From contig JADGJH010000031.1 in the NCBI GenBank assembly GCA_027596945.1, positions 1 to 39,722 of the forward strand: a stretch of 39,722 nt of DNA. The letters run 5' to 3'. The stretch is from Physocladia obscura (taxonomy: Eukaryota; Chytridiomycota; Chytridiomycetes; Chytridiales; Chytriomycetaceae). Positions 25,261 to 37,569 of the stretch are shown here, piece by piece. How positions within the stretch are numbered: the stretch's first letter is position 1; each line of letters opens with the position of its first letter. A program made the translations under genes and the position numbers. Below the pieces are notes generated by a model, which saw only the letters and a program-made list of their open reading frames with translations, had not been told where the DNA came from and searched no databases.

Positions 25261-27624
25261 ATGTCTCTCAGCCAAGAAGATTTCCGCCGCCTGCTCGCTA
25301 CTCCGCGTCCACAGACATCTATCGAAAACTTTGGCGCTCGTGGAAACGGAAAGCCGGTATTTGCGTGAGTTTGTTGTTTACCCTTTCTATAATATTCCAG
25401 ATCAATTGATTAGTGAAGCGTTTCTTGGCCCCCGGCTCCAGCAAGCCCGCAGCCAAGATTAAACAGAACGACATCAACAGCAAGCCCGAATTTGCTCGAC
25501 CTATTCCTAGGCATTTCCACAAGAAACAATTGCCGCAGTACGTTGCTAAAGTCTTCTTTGCCTCTATTGTGTTGACGGACTCTCTTCTCTTAGAGATCCT
25601 GATGAATCAGCAACCGTCCACTTTCGCGACAGAGCCCGCGAGCGCAGGCAGGGTATTAATCCGGATTACAAAGATTCAGATGATATTCTTGCCCGCCTGA
25701 GTGCTACGTGAGTCTAATTCATGTTTCTCCAACAGTCTAATTTTTCGATTTGGCAGTGAGCAAGCAGAGAAAAACGAAACAGACTCGGCAGAAATCAAAT
25801 CGGCTCTATATCAACAGTCGAAATATTTAGGTGGTGATCTAACTCACACCCATCTTGTCAAAGGTCTCGATTTTGCCCTCCTAAAGAAAGTTCGATCTGA
25901 GTTGAAAGATTCAAACCAAGAGTGAGGAAATCTGTCGGTTTTTTCTTTGTTCGTACTCATATTTTTTGAAATAAAATTCAAGGGAAAAGGAAACTGAAGC
26001 ATACCTTGATCGAATTGAAAATTCAACTCTTTCTTCTTCATCTACTGCCATAGAGAATTCTACAACAACCTCTTCAGCAACAACATTCAATTCATCCCTC
26101 GCTGAGCAAATTTGTTTAGTTGCACTTTCAGCAAACAAGAAATCCCTTACCCGAACCAATGAACTGTTTCAACCCGGTCGAATGGCATTCTGTTGGGATC
26201 TTGGCGACAAAAATTGTGCTGGTGGGGATCCAATTCCGACAATGATCATCCGAAGCAAAGGGGATATCAAAGAAGAGGTGACTCATTTTAATTTGATACG
26301 AAAACAAATACCAAAAAAAGAGTTAAATCTCTTAGACCCAATTAAATATGTAGTTACAGCGAGTGAATTATCGGTGGTTTAGTAGAATTAAACATTTGTT
26401 TCTTCAGAAAGCATCCACTCTTGACTCAGAGGTTGTTATGGGGAAAATTATTGAGATTCTTGGAAATGTTAGATTTGGTGCAAAGTCTTCAGAAGAAGGG
26501 TTAACTGCCGGAGAAAGGAAAGCACTGAAGAAAAAAGAGAGAGAAGAAAAATTGCAACGAGAGGCCGAAGTACTGAAAAAGCAACAGCAAGAGCTTGGAA
26601 TTATTAATAGAATAGAAATGAATGATGATGGTGACGAGTTGAGTTGGTGTTATTTAATTATTTTTTTTGGCTTCGTCGCTCACACTAAAATTTTCGCAGT
26701 ATTTTTGCAGATGCTGGGCGAGATTATTCACTTGAAGCAACTGCAGCAAATAAAAACAGCAGCGAATTGTTTAACGACGCGTCGAAAACTGTAAAAGCAC
26801 CTGTTACTAGCTATTTTGCAAAGCCTGTTCTGGATTCAGACGATGAAATCGAAACCAAAATTCCTGATGACCTTCCAAAGCCGCATACAAAAAAAAACAA
26901 CGAAAGTGATGATGAAGATGACGACGAGATGTTTGCCGATCTTGATGCTGTAGCGGGCTTAAAGGAGAAACGACGAAATTCATTGGCGCCAAGGACAAAA
27001 GATTTAATACTAGAGCAAACGTCAGATCTCGATAAACTTCTAATATCTGGCGCAAAAATGCTCAACTCATTGCAGGGTGCTGGAACGGCTGAAAAGATAA
27101 TTGCCGAAACTGTAAAAACTGCGAAAAAACCGCCAGCAGGTGGACTCAGTCTCACACGCCTCACAAACAATTATGGTGAAGAAGATGCTGAATTTGACCA
27201 ATACTATGACAGTGATGATGCAGACGATGATGAGGAAGCAGCTGCAGATGCATCACAACTTGATCTTGGCATAAAAGCACGCAAACGCACGCAAATGAAA
27301 CGTTATGATTTTGAGACTGAGGAAGAGTTTCAGGCATACAAAGACAGTCAAGTTGTAATGCCCAAGAGTGCGTATCAATTTGGTGTAAAGAGTGGAGAAG
27401 GCCGGAAAAGCCGAAAAGAGTTGAGTGGTAGCAGTGGTGGAGGTGGAGGTAAAAAAGGCGATGATGCTAAATTAGACAAAGAAATGAAGCAGTTGGATAA
27501 AATGATGGGTGAAAAATATGGAGTGTCAATAACAAAAAATGATAAGAAACGGGAGAATCCTGGTGGTGGTGGTGAAAGTAATCGTGGCGGTGGTGGCGGT
27601 GGAGCCAGAAAGCGCCGCATGTGA
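25261..27624 (+). CDS. IK: IK/RED spliceosomal protein (B-complex factor)
   Basis: Proposed exons: 25261-~25364, ~25410-25537, 25594-25707, 25757-25921, 25983-26277, 26408-26637 and 26700-27624. Introns 2 onward fit phase cleanly. N-terminal SLSQEDFRRLLATPRP matches the family's 'NEDFRKLLxTPR'. RED_N is clear: FRDRARERRQGINPDY, then KYLGGDLTHTHLVKGLDFA (the hallmark), then NELFQPGRMAF and IPTMIIRSKGD. RED_C is FETEEEFQAYKDSQVVMPKS with YQFGVKSGEGRK, and the end is a Gly-rich basic tail. IK (plant SMU2) joins the pre-B/B spliceosome with SMU1. Oddity: the obvious donor of intron 1 (GTGAGT at 25365) leaves the wrong phase for the well-conserved exon 2 frame, so either a weaker donor (GTGGAA, ~25341) is used or one base in the C5 run at ~25428 is spurious. 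The intron at 26278-26407 is long (130 bases). Confidence 0.92.
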
Positions 27625-27692
27625 CGATATTGCCGATATAATGTTTGAACTTATCCAACGCTTGAGTGAAAAATAAAATTGAAAATATTGTC

Positions 27693-29299
<1,607 letters not shown>

Positions 29300-29395
29300 A
29301 AAAAAAAAAAGAACTGCAAGAAAACAAACTCAATCTATTTTTTTATAATTAAAAACAAAACAAAAACAAAAAACGAGCAATAACAGAAAAAAAGA
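29300..29395. other. Short AT-rich convergent intergenic region
   Basis: A-rich and T-rich runs with AATAAC/TATAATTAAAA-type motifs lie between the convergent ATAT1 and glycosyltransferase stops. It probably holds both 3' ends. No gene is seen. Confidence 0.6.
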
Positions 29396-32095
29396 TTAAA
29401 TGATGCAAATAGCTTCATCTCCATATGCAGTCTCTGTATTACCAACGATAGACTTCACACTGAAAATAACACCAGTTTCAGATTCATATCCATTCACAAA
29501 CAATTCCGTTGTCTCGGCTCTGTAAACCACGTAAGGTTCTTCCAGATCCAGCGGCGCTCCATCGATTCGAGTACGTACAATGTAGTAATCCGGTTTTGCT
29601 CCATTCCACGGCTCCATCCACCGAATCCATAGCGACCCTTCTGGTCGGCCATCGCCGACACAAAAAAACATTGGCCCGGTTATTAGTGGCGGCATAATGC
29701 TCTTTACTTCCAACGTGTTTGTTGATCCAAGTTTTGCCATCAACTGGCTGGACTCTTTGAGGGCGTCCAGTATCAGAGCAGTAATTTCTGGGATATCAAC
29801 AACCGTGTCTTGATAAATGCGGAAAAGCCAATACGGGTCCACGCAACATAGGTGTAATGGTACAGTTGGTGTTGAAAGAATTTTGTCTTGCTCTTCCTGG
29901 GATAGGTGCTGGATACCACCGAGATCTTCTGACCAGTCTGGATGAGAAACGCTGTTTTCTGGATGTGTATTCTAAAAAAATTATATTTACATGAATTTAT
30001 AGATTATCCTGGAAGTTGCCAATAACAAGATTTTACCTCCCATGCTCGATAAACAAGGTTCATTCCATTTAGTTGCGCCATCGTCTTGTATGGAGTGTAA
30101 TGATCAGAAGGAACAGCCCACGGATATAACTCAATAATGACAGTTCCTTTTCTGCAAAACATCCCAAGAATCAAAATACTGCCATGCATCGCGATTACAA
30201 CTTTAGCTTTTCTCATTAGGGCAATTTGATCTTCAAAAGACTGATTTTCATTCCGAACAAGAATCACTTTGTGCTTAAACGTTCGTTCTAAATGATCCAC
30301 AAGCAACAACTCGTTCAAAATCAGTCGATTACGTGTCCGTGAAAGAATTATAATCAAGTCTTCGCCAATATACTGTATTCCAGTCGTTTCTGATGTGCCA
30401 AAACCAAGTGGGGATCCAGGTGTTACCGGAGACAGCTTAGTTTGGACAATACCAGCTCCTGCGTTGTACATGACGTCATTGTCTTCGCCATAGTAATCCT
30501 GATTAATAAGTCCGAGACGCGAAATAAAAAAATCGGAAACTTGCCGCACGTGCAATCCATTCACAAATTTATTGAGAATAGGGCCTTGGGGATCGTTGAA
30601 TCCGTATTGATACCACGTAGTCAGTTTTCTTACACCGGCTGTTGCATCGCGGAAGCATGTAATAACGTCAGTATCGCGTATCAGATCAGCCATAAGCCCA
30701 ATATGAAGATCAGTGAGGTATTGGAATGGTCGAAAAGTTTCGGTCACTTCGTACAGGTCCACAAATTGGATTTTGTGGTTTTGTAGGTCGAAATCCATAT
30801 ATTCGAAGCTATCCATGCTACCACCAAAATGCTCAAGAATGTGATGATAGAGAGGAATAACGTCATCATGAAGACTGTGCATTATGTTGTTTGCGTGAAA
30901 TCGCTTGAAGAGAACAGTGGGATCTTTGTGATATCGAACTTTGCGATTTTGAAATTCTGGAGCAAACTGAGAAACTTGTTCAAACATCCAAGCCGTGTAT
31001 GGATGATCTTCAATAGTTGAAATTTCTACAACGCCAACGCGAACGTCTTTGGCCATTTCTTCTAAACTTGGTACTCCAACAACAATAGATGCATTGTTGA
31101 GAACTATAAACCAGTCAGTTTTTTCTGAATAGCAAATGTTGCGAAAGCGGCAGACTCTAAGAAAAAGTTTCAAAAGTTCATGTTAACAAATTGGATCCTT
31201 TTTTTTGTTTAAATCATCCATTGAATCTCTTAGCTTTTTTTTTTTTTTGACAAACCTCGTGGCTAGACTGTTGCCAGAACACCAAACTGAGGAAGCTGGC
31301 AAGGACTCAAAAACAACAATGTCAGGAAGTGATTGGGCAACAGGTTTGTTATCGGAAGATTCCTTGTGCGCATTTTTCATGAGTTCCTCCATTTGGCGGT
31401 CCTTTTCCATATCCTGCTGCGCAATCAGAAAATCTTTCTTCGCTTGGTCTCTTTCATTTTCCGCAGCCGAATTGCTTTTCTCGTGGCTTGTTTTGGTGCT
31501 ATCGCGATTATTGCTTTTGTTCTTATCGGCGAGCTCTCTTTGTTTGTCATAGGCGGCATCGCTGATGCTTGCAACGATATCTGAGAAGTGGGTCGGTCAA
31601 TTACTAAAAATAAATGCAAATTACCAATTTAGAGAAACCTTCGTATTTCTTCTGCCAATCTGTCGGACGGTTCTGAGGCGCAACGGAGGAAAGGGCAGCT
31701 ATTGGAAATTGTGATGATTCCGGCGGAAGAGGGTGCTGTTGTTGTTGTTGCTGTTGGATGGCTGCAAACGAGCGGAATGCGAACCAGCGACCCGTCACAA
31801 ACGCTGCGAGCAAAAGCACTGCAACAACCGGCAGTCCAAATCGCACGCGCGCAAGCGAACTTGCATTTATATTCAGATTCAGTCCACCAAATCGCAATGT
31901 CCGCCGCCCGTGTTTATCATCGACGTCAGTGTCGGAATATTCGTAAGGGTTGTTGTTTCCTCGAGCGTATCGACTTTTTCCGTTCTTGTCGCTGATATTT
32001 TTAGCCGATACTGAGCTGCTGCGTTGTCTGATTTGCAGTTCCGCCATAGTTTCTTTGCCAGTCTTGGGGTTGGTTGTCGGCAAGAAACTGCTCAT
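29396..32095 (-). CDS. POMGNT2: POMGNT2-like GT61 glycosyltransferase with C-terminal fibronectin-III region
   Basis: Four exons: 32095-31639, 31580-31256, 31156-30037 and 29971-29396 (introns of 58, 99 and 65 bases), giving 825 residues. It is a type II membrane protein: a ~86-residue basic cytosolic tail, one membrane helix (~87-104), then a Gln-rich and helical stem. The GT61 region has VCRFRNICYS, RFHANNIMHSLHDDVIPLYH (~346), SRTRNRLILNE, AMHGSILILGMF and IELYPWAVPSDHYTPYKT. HLCCVDPYWLFRIYQDT follows, then an FnIII-like end. These motifs and their order match animal POMGNT2 (GTDC2/AGO61), an ER enzyme that adds beta1,4-GlcNAc to O-mannose. Fungi make O-mannose with PMTs, so an O-mannose acceptor is plausible, but the substrate is inferred. 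First donor is GTTTCT rather than the nearby GTAATT, which would shift the frame. Confidence 0.87.
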
Positions 32096-32378
32096 ATCTT
32101 TCCGTTCAATTTAATTTTCCAAACGAGCACACACAAAAAAAAAACAGTAACAACAAAAAACACCATAATGTTTAGTTTGCCAAGCGTTGTGTTCATCTTT
32201 GTTGGTTCCACTTTCTTTTTTCTTTATCGAAGCAGAAAACCCAAGCAAAAAACGCAAAAAAGCAAAGCTGCCAAAAATACCCACCCAGCCACAACCACGA
32301 ACGCAAGAGCAACACCAGCTGCAACAAACAAACAGGCCTCACATTGTCGATATAAAAAAAATAATAGGCATATTGACT
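32096..32378. promoter_or_regulatory. Divergent intergenic region, glycosyltransferase / membrane protein
   Basis: 283 bases between divergent starts. It holds A-rich runs (AAAAAAAAACAGTAACAACAAAAAA region, ~32133-32160) and a T/C tract. An open frame from ATG 32168 with a hydrophobic start overlaps it but is probably not a gene. Likely promoters for both neighbours. Confidence 0.45.
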
Positions 32379-33206
32379 ATGAGCCGTTTGAGTACAGGGA
32401 ACCGTTTCAAAGCCACTCGCGTCCCAGGCACAATCAAATCGTTTGCACTGTTGCAGCTTATTGGGCTTACACTACAGTGTCCGTGTGTTGCTGGGCGTCC
32501 TCACGCATTATTTTTCAGTCGGGGAATACATAACGCGGATCTGGAGCTTCGTTTATCAAGGTTTGCCACCAGTGTTAATTCAAAGAATTCAAGCAATCAC
32601 GTGATTCTATTCTAAAAAATTTCCTTTTTCACTCAACATCTCCGCATTATTTACTTCAGAAAAGACTCACAGAGCCTATCTCCTGGCATTGTAGCCACCA
32701 TTGTTATTTTCTGTCTGGTCATTATAGTTCTTGCTGGCGTTCTCTGGGGAAGGCGAAAAGCAATTGCACGCATAATCCATGTCCTTGTCGCCAAATTTTC
32801 CAACAAGGACTCTTCAACTGTCACCACAAATACTGGTCTTCTCGAAAACAACTGGAATAGTAACAGCAACATCAACATCAATAATAATAATACAGCAACA
32901 GGCACAAATACGCAAATAGTCAATAACTCCGACGTCCCAAATTCATCTCCAACTCGCAACACAGCAGCTTTAATTTCCCAAACAAACACCTCCTCCCAGA
33001 ACTCTCAAACGTCTCTTATTTTTCAAAATAACACTGCGGATGTCAAAAATGTCCGTGCGTTAGGTTGGAATCGTAATATTGGGCTTGATGGCGGCGAATT
33101 GCCAGCCCCAAATTTTTTGATTGCAAATTCTATGATTGTTGGCACTGGTGCAATTGGCGGTACTACACAGCAACAGCAAGAGCAGCAAAGACAGCTGCAG
33201 TATTAA
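32379..33206 (+). CDS. Small single-pass membrane protein with signal peptide and Asn-rich cytosolic tail; family unknown
   Basis: Two exons (32379-32560, 32660-33206; intron 99 bases), 242 residues. The N-terminus has a basic region, then a hydrophobic core (SFALLQLIGLTLQCPCVAG) that looks like a signal peptide or anchor. A very short ~30-residue outer segment follows. Next is a strong membrane helix (~71-89: IVATIVIFCLVIIVLAGVL) with a basic GRRKAIAR stop-transfer. The tail is Asn/Ser/Thr-rich and ends in a Gln-rich stretch. I recognise no domain. It lies 151 bases upstream of the WSC-domain gene on the same strand and shares its plan of outer part, helix and low-complexity tail. It could be a signalling or wall-associated membrane protein, but no function is claimed. 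Confidence 0.65.
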
Positions 33207-33357
33207 GAATCGCATGATTCACGCTTTTTTCCTTTTTTTCTTTTTTTAATATTGCTTAATTTGCTGTGTTTTCTATGAAAAAATGAGTAAAAAATTAAAA
33301 AATTGAAGGGGCTTGCTTTGATTTGATTGGCGTTCAAAAAAAAAAGCGACTTATGGA
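33207..33357. other. AT-rich intergenic region
   Basis: Poly-pyrimidine and poly-A runs between the two membrane-protein genes. The WSC reading frame stays open back to ~33322 without an ATG, so an unrecognised first exon with the missing signal peptide could lie here or further upstream. I cannot place its donor and acceptor. Confidence 0.4.
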
Positions 33358-35686
33358 ATGCTTGTCAACGGAATTTCAATCAACGATACTGCCACAATCT
33401 GTCTTATTCACGCGCCACAACTTATCAGTCTTGTGTGGACACGTTACTTCACTTCGGCACAGGCGACAATAGCTGAATGTGCTGGAAAATGCCTCCAAGT
33501 TGGAGCAAATATTTTCCTTGCTCCGACTTATGCCAATACAACAGCCACTGCCGCCACTACTATTTCCACCACGACTTCAAGCAACTCTGTGCCAAGTACG
33601 CTCAGTTGTTACTGCGATTTGACGGGAATTGACCGTTTGGTTGAACAGATTCCGTACTTTTTGTATAATACATATTGCAACTTGAATTGTAATAGCGGCG
33701 GCGGTATGTGTGGTGGAAAGCCTGGACATTATGCGGATGGAACTACATATAGCTCTGCAGTCATTGTATATACAGTGAGTTTAAAAATATACATAATTAT
33801 TTTCATTTAAAAGAACACAGATCAGTGGCATTCCTTCAATAATTGCAACAAATACCACCAGCACTCTTTTCAGCTCAAATACTTACACAACCAGTCTCAC
33901 CGCTACCTCCACTGCCATAGCTGTATCTATAGGCGCTACGTTATCGTCGTACTCGACGTCGACACCATCGGCCCAATCATTCATATCTACAACAGCAATT
34001 GCGTTAATAACGTCTGCTCTTGTAATTACACTAGTTTTAGCCATCGTGATCGTGTACATGTGTATTAAAACACGAGCACAACAAACCAAGGACATAGCAA
34101 AATTTGCCTGGGACAACTTGCATCGCAGCCGCAAAGACAGCAGTAAGGCATCGATTCCGTCACCATATTTCAATATTTTCGCACCACCACTATCAGGAAC
34201 ATCATCTCTATCCCAAAAATCGCTGACTTCCAATAGCACTAGCAACAGCAATAATAAAACTGTTCAACCTCAAACCCGCCAAAACACAGCCGCTGCCGCA
34301 GCACTTCCGCTGCCGCCTATACCACCATCACGGCGTGATGGAAACGGAAACATATTACGTGAATTCAGCTTCAAAACTCCTCAATACCAACAACAACAAC
34401 AACCAGTAAATCTAGTTCGAGATAGCAGCGGTCGACGATTGAGCGTTGGAACGCCAATACCAATTTCAACAGCAATAAGTCCAGCAATGTTGAAGCGGCG
34501 TGATTCCGATTCGTCTGTTGTTGCGCTAACACCGGCTGTGAAACTAATGACAAAAGGAAAAGACAGCAATAACAGTGCGCTAAATAGCAGTTATACAAAA
34601 ACAGTGAAAACGGCTACGGTTGCGACTCCAGGATTCGGAACTGGAAGAGCATTTTCGCCATTACCACATCCATCTCAACAACAACAATACCAGCGGCATG
34701 ACCACCAACATACTTATAAACTGCAAGTTCAGACAGCAAATCACAGCCAGCGACATTACGAACACGAACAGCACCAATACCAACAGCAGCAGCAACTAAA
34801 TTTCTTACATCAAGAAATCGAACGCCACCAGTATTCAATAAACGCGCAGTTTTCCAACCTGTCCCAAAAACAACAAGCAGATGTGTGGGCGGAAACAGCA
34901 GCAATGAACGGCATGAAGCCTGTTGAATATTACGAATGGTACAACCAAATCACAAAGAATATTAAAAACAGCAATAGGGACAATATATCGGACAAACACG
35001 GATCAATATATACGATTGGGGCGACAGAGAGCAGCGTTTACGGCGGCGGCGGCTCGCATGATTTCGATGTTGCTGAACAAAAACGGAATTCGAAACGTCT
35101 ATCATTGATTTATTCGGCAGGCGGTACTGGAGACGATTATGGGGAGAATAATCTTTATCGGGCTGACGACGCCGGGGGTGCCACTGCTGCTGCTGCTGCG
35201 ACTAATGGAGTGATTATGGCGGCATTGAGTTCAGCAGCTCGCTCATCGAGAGGATTGCCACGTTTAACTATGCTTGATTTATCGCCAGTGGAGGAGATTA
35301 GTGAACCAAGCGAAGGCAGCGTGACGACAGCAGGAGTAATAGCAGCATTGGCCGACACTGACAATGACGGGATTGGATGGTGGCGCGACGCAAACAAGTT
35401 TGAAGAAACGCAAGCAGCGAAAACAACAACAACAGGGCAAGTGGTGGCAGCTGAATCGACGGCAATCGACGGCGCGTTTGACTTTGATTACATTATCGAT
35501 TCGCCGGTATCGACGCCTGCGGAAATGACTGCGACGCTGAAGGAGATGGGCCTTGACTTCGAGGCGTCGTTGGCGTCTTCTTTCGGACGCGGAGGCAACG
35601 CCGCGGACGCCGACCGCAACTCGGTGTATTCAATGACGGTGCTTGGCGACAACAGTCTGGGCTTTTTTGTTCAAACAAAGAAATAA
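33358..35686 (+). CDS. WSC-like domain, single-pass membrane protein with long Gln-rich cytosolic tail
   Basis: Two exons (33358-33774 and 33821-35686; intron 46 bases), 760 residues as modelled. The first 139 residues carry a Cys pattern typical of WSC domains: one Cys, then AECAGKCLQVGANIF, CYCDL and YCNLNCNSGGGMCGGK. A Ser/Thr-rich stalk follows (~140-196), then a membrane helix (~197-219: ITSALVITLVLAIVIVYMCI) and a cytosolic tail of ~540 residues. The tail is rich in Gln, Ser, Ala and Tyr. In yeast, WSC proteins are cell-wall stress sensors with O-mannosylated stalks that signal to Rho1. No signal peptide is visible at this start, which is unusual, so the true 5' end may be missing. The domain call is by pattern, and the sensor role is inferred. 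Confidence 0.72.
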
Positions 35687-35695
35687 ATACAATAA

Positions 35696-36259
35696 ATACC
35701 AAACAGAAAGATACTGCCGATTGCACGGAAAGGACTGGCTGCGATCTTCTTTGGCCGCACACTCGCCTCGTCATCGTCATCGTCATCACCGCCATCGCCA
35801 TCTGCATCACTTCAATCAGACGCTAAAAAGCAAAAAGCTGCCGCTTTGAAAACAGCAAAAGCCCTCGCGCTTCTGACTCTGGCCGCACGCGCAAAGAAAG
35901 CAAAGAACGCTGCAGCAGAAGCAGAAGCAGCATTAACAGTATCAACTACCGCACCGTCACCACCACCGCCGTCAATCGTCCCGCCATCCACTCTCTCAAT
36001 CTCCTCCACAACCACCACAACCACCGCAACTACAACCATTGACGGCATCGCAACTACGGTTAAAAAAACTACTGTTACTACCGGGACTTTGACTCTTCCC
36101 ACTATCTACACCACATCTACAACTGCTGCTACCACTGCTTTCGCCAGCGTCATCGGTCAGTTTGCTGCTTCGGACCTTTCGGACTCACCACAAACGTCAA
36201 CAACACCGATCGAATCTTCGTCGTTATTATCACTAGCAATCGGCGACACGATAGAGACA
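35696..36259 (+). other. Stop-free, ATG-less open frame joined in frame to the start of RNase H1
   Basis: 188 codons without a stop run in the same frame as the RNase H1 ATG at 36260, but contain no ATG. The first part (ILPIARKGLAAIFFGRTLAS) is basic, hydrophobic and free of acidic residues, like a mitochondrial presequence. It is followed by Ser- and Ala/Lys-rich segments and a Thr-rich stretch. It may be an N-terminal extension used through a non-AUG codon (CTG/ATT/ATA near 35711-35737) or through an upstream exon, or it may be a chance open frame in low-complexity DNA. Confidence 0.4.
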
Positions 36260-37470
36260 ATGCCCAAAACAACAAAAGATAAAATATACGCGGTGCGGAC
36301 TGGTCGTAATCCAGGGATATACCAAACTTGGTAATAATAAAAAATTACTGAAATCAGAACAAGATTTCCGGCGGCCCCCCTGGCCCCCCTTCTTCATATA
36401 GATTAATATTTAAAAAATATATCCAATTAATCACAGGGATGAATGCAGCACACAAGTTTTCGGACATAGGAACGCGGAATACAAGAGCTTCTCAACAACA
36501 ATCGAAGCAGCTGACTACTTACGCGCGCCGAGCCGATTCGTTGGCGTCCCAACACATAACGAAGCATCCGTACAATCAATGATACGTGCCGCAGCGGTAT
36601 CACAACAGACGAAAAAAAACAAAGACGGCGCGGTTGTGGCTGTAGCTGCTGGAAAACGCCGTCTAGATTTGTCCGAGTTTTCAAAAGCAACAACAAGTAA
36701 TGCCGACACGACCACCACAACTACCAAAAATGCGAGAATGCCGGCGTTAAAAAAACAAAAATTGTCTGCAGTGGTAGGAGGAGCAGGAGCGCCGTTGCTG
36801 CCATTGCTTCGCCCCAACTTGGATGATATCAATGAGAGCTCTTTGATTGATAACAGTGCGTCGAGTGGCGTGGGTGCGATAGTTCTCAGAGAAAAGATTG
36901 ACGTGTATACAGACGGTGCATGTGGTGGAAACGGGAAAGCTGGTGCGCGAGGAGGAATCGGAGTGTTTTTTGGGAATGGAGATGCGAGAAATATCAGTCA
37001 ATCGCTACCGGGCCCCGCACAGACGAATAATCGAGCGGAATTATTGGTATTTACGATTATCATTATTTTGTATATGTGATTTGATTTGACGTTGTTCATC
37101 TTTTGGAAGGCTGCAATCATGGCACTTCGAGCAGCACCGGCAAATGTCTTTGTCAATCTTTATACAGACTCATGTTATGTCCTCGATGGTATTACGAAAT
37201 GGATACAGGGTTGGAAGAAGCGTAACTGGAGGTCAGCAAGTGGCAGCCAAGTTTTGAATCAAGATTTGTGGAAAGATTTGGATGTAGAATATATAAGACG
37301 CGGTAGTTCACGGGGTGTCAACTTTGTAAAATATTTTCGTTGTTTTTTTTTTATATAAACATTTTGTAATTTTTTATATTTTATACTAGATATATGTCAA
37401 GGCGCACAATGGGCAGTTTGGAAACGAGCAGGCAGACCGATTAGCGGTTTTGGGAGCGATGACCAGTTGA
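36260..37470 (+). CDS. RNH1: Ribonuclease H1 (hybrid-binding domain + RNase H domain)
   Basis: Four exons: 36260-36330, 36437-37046, 37110-37325 and 37390-37470 (introns of 106, 63 and 64 bases), giving 325 residues. The N-terminal hybrid-binding domain is KIYAVRTGRNPGIYQTWDEC then NAEYKSFSTTIEAADYL (~8-52). A low-complexity linker (~65-165) leads to the RNase H fold. The four catalytic acids are present: Asp183 in YTDGACGG, Glu225 in NNRAELL, Asp247 in YTDSCYV and Asp315 in NEQADRL; the active-site His lies in KAHNGQFG. The enzyme removes RNA from RNA:DNA hybrids in nucleus and mitochondria. The ATG at 36260 fits the usual start just before the hybrid-binding domain. The same frame stays open 188 codons further upstream. 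Intron 1 contains a GC-rich C6/C6 segment unlike other introns here. Confidence 0.92.
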
Positions 37471-37569
37471 ATGAACCTTTTTTTTTTTTTAAGGAATGCA
37501 TATAAAGAAGAATTTTATTCTTTTATTTCAAGTTCAGTTTGATAGATTTAAGGACGAGATTACAAAAAA
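37471..37569. other. Convergent 3' intergenic region
   Basis: Ninety-nine AT-rich bases with a T12 run lie between the convergent RNase H1 and uS11m stops. An AAGAATAAAATT-type polyadenylation-like signal occurs on the minus strand. No gene is seen. Confidence 0.55.

Noticed and set aside
32168..32533. Open frame starting MFSLPSVVFIFVGSTFFFLYRS, hydrophobic then basic
   Set aside because: It overlaps the first exon of the signal-peptide membrane protein in another frame, has no recognisable domain and ends in unlikely sequence. The overlapping frame splices cleanly to a strong membrane helix.
35812..36102. Minus-strand Val-rich open frame with a membrane-like run
   Set aside because: It is the antisense of a Thr/Ala-rich (ACC/ACA) stretch. 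It has no start context and no family features.
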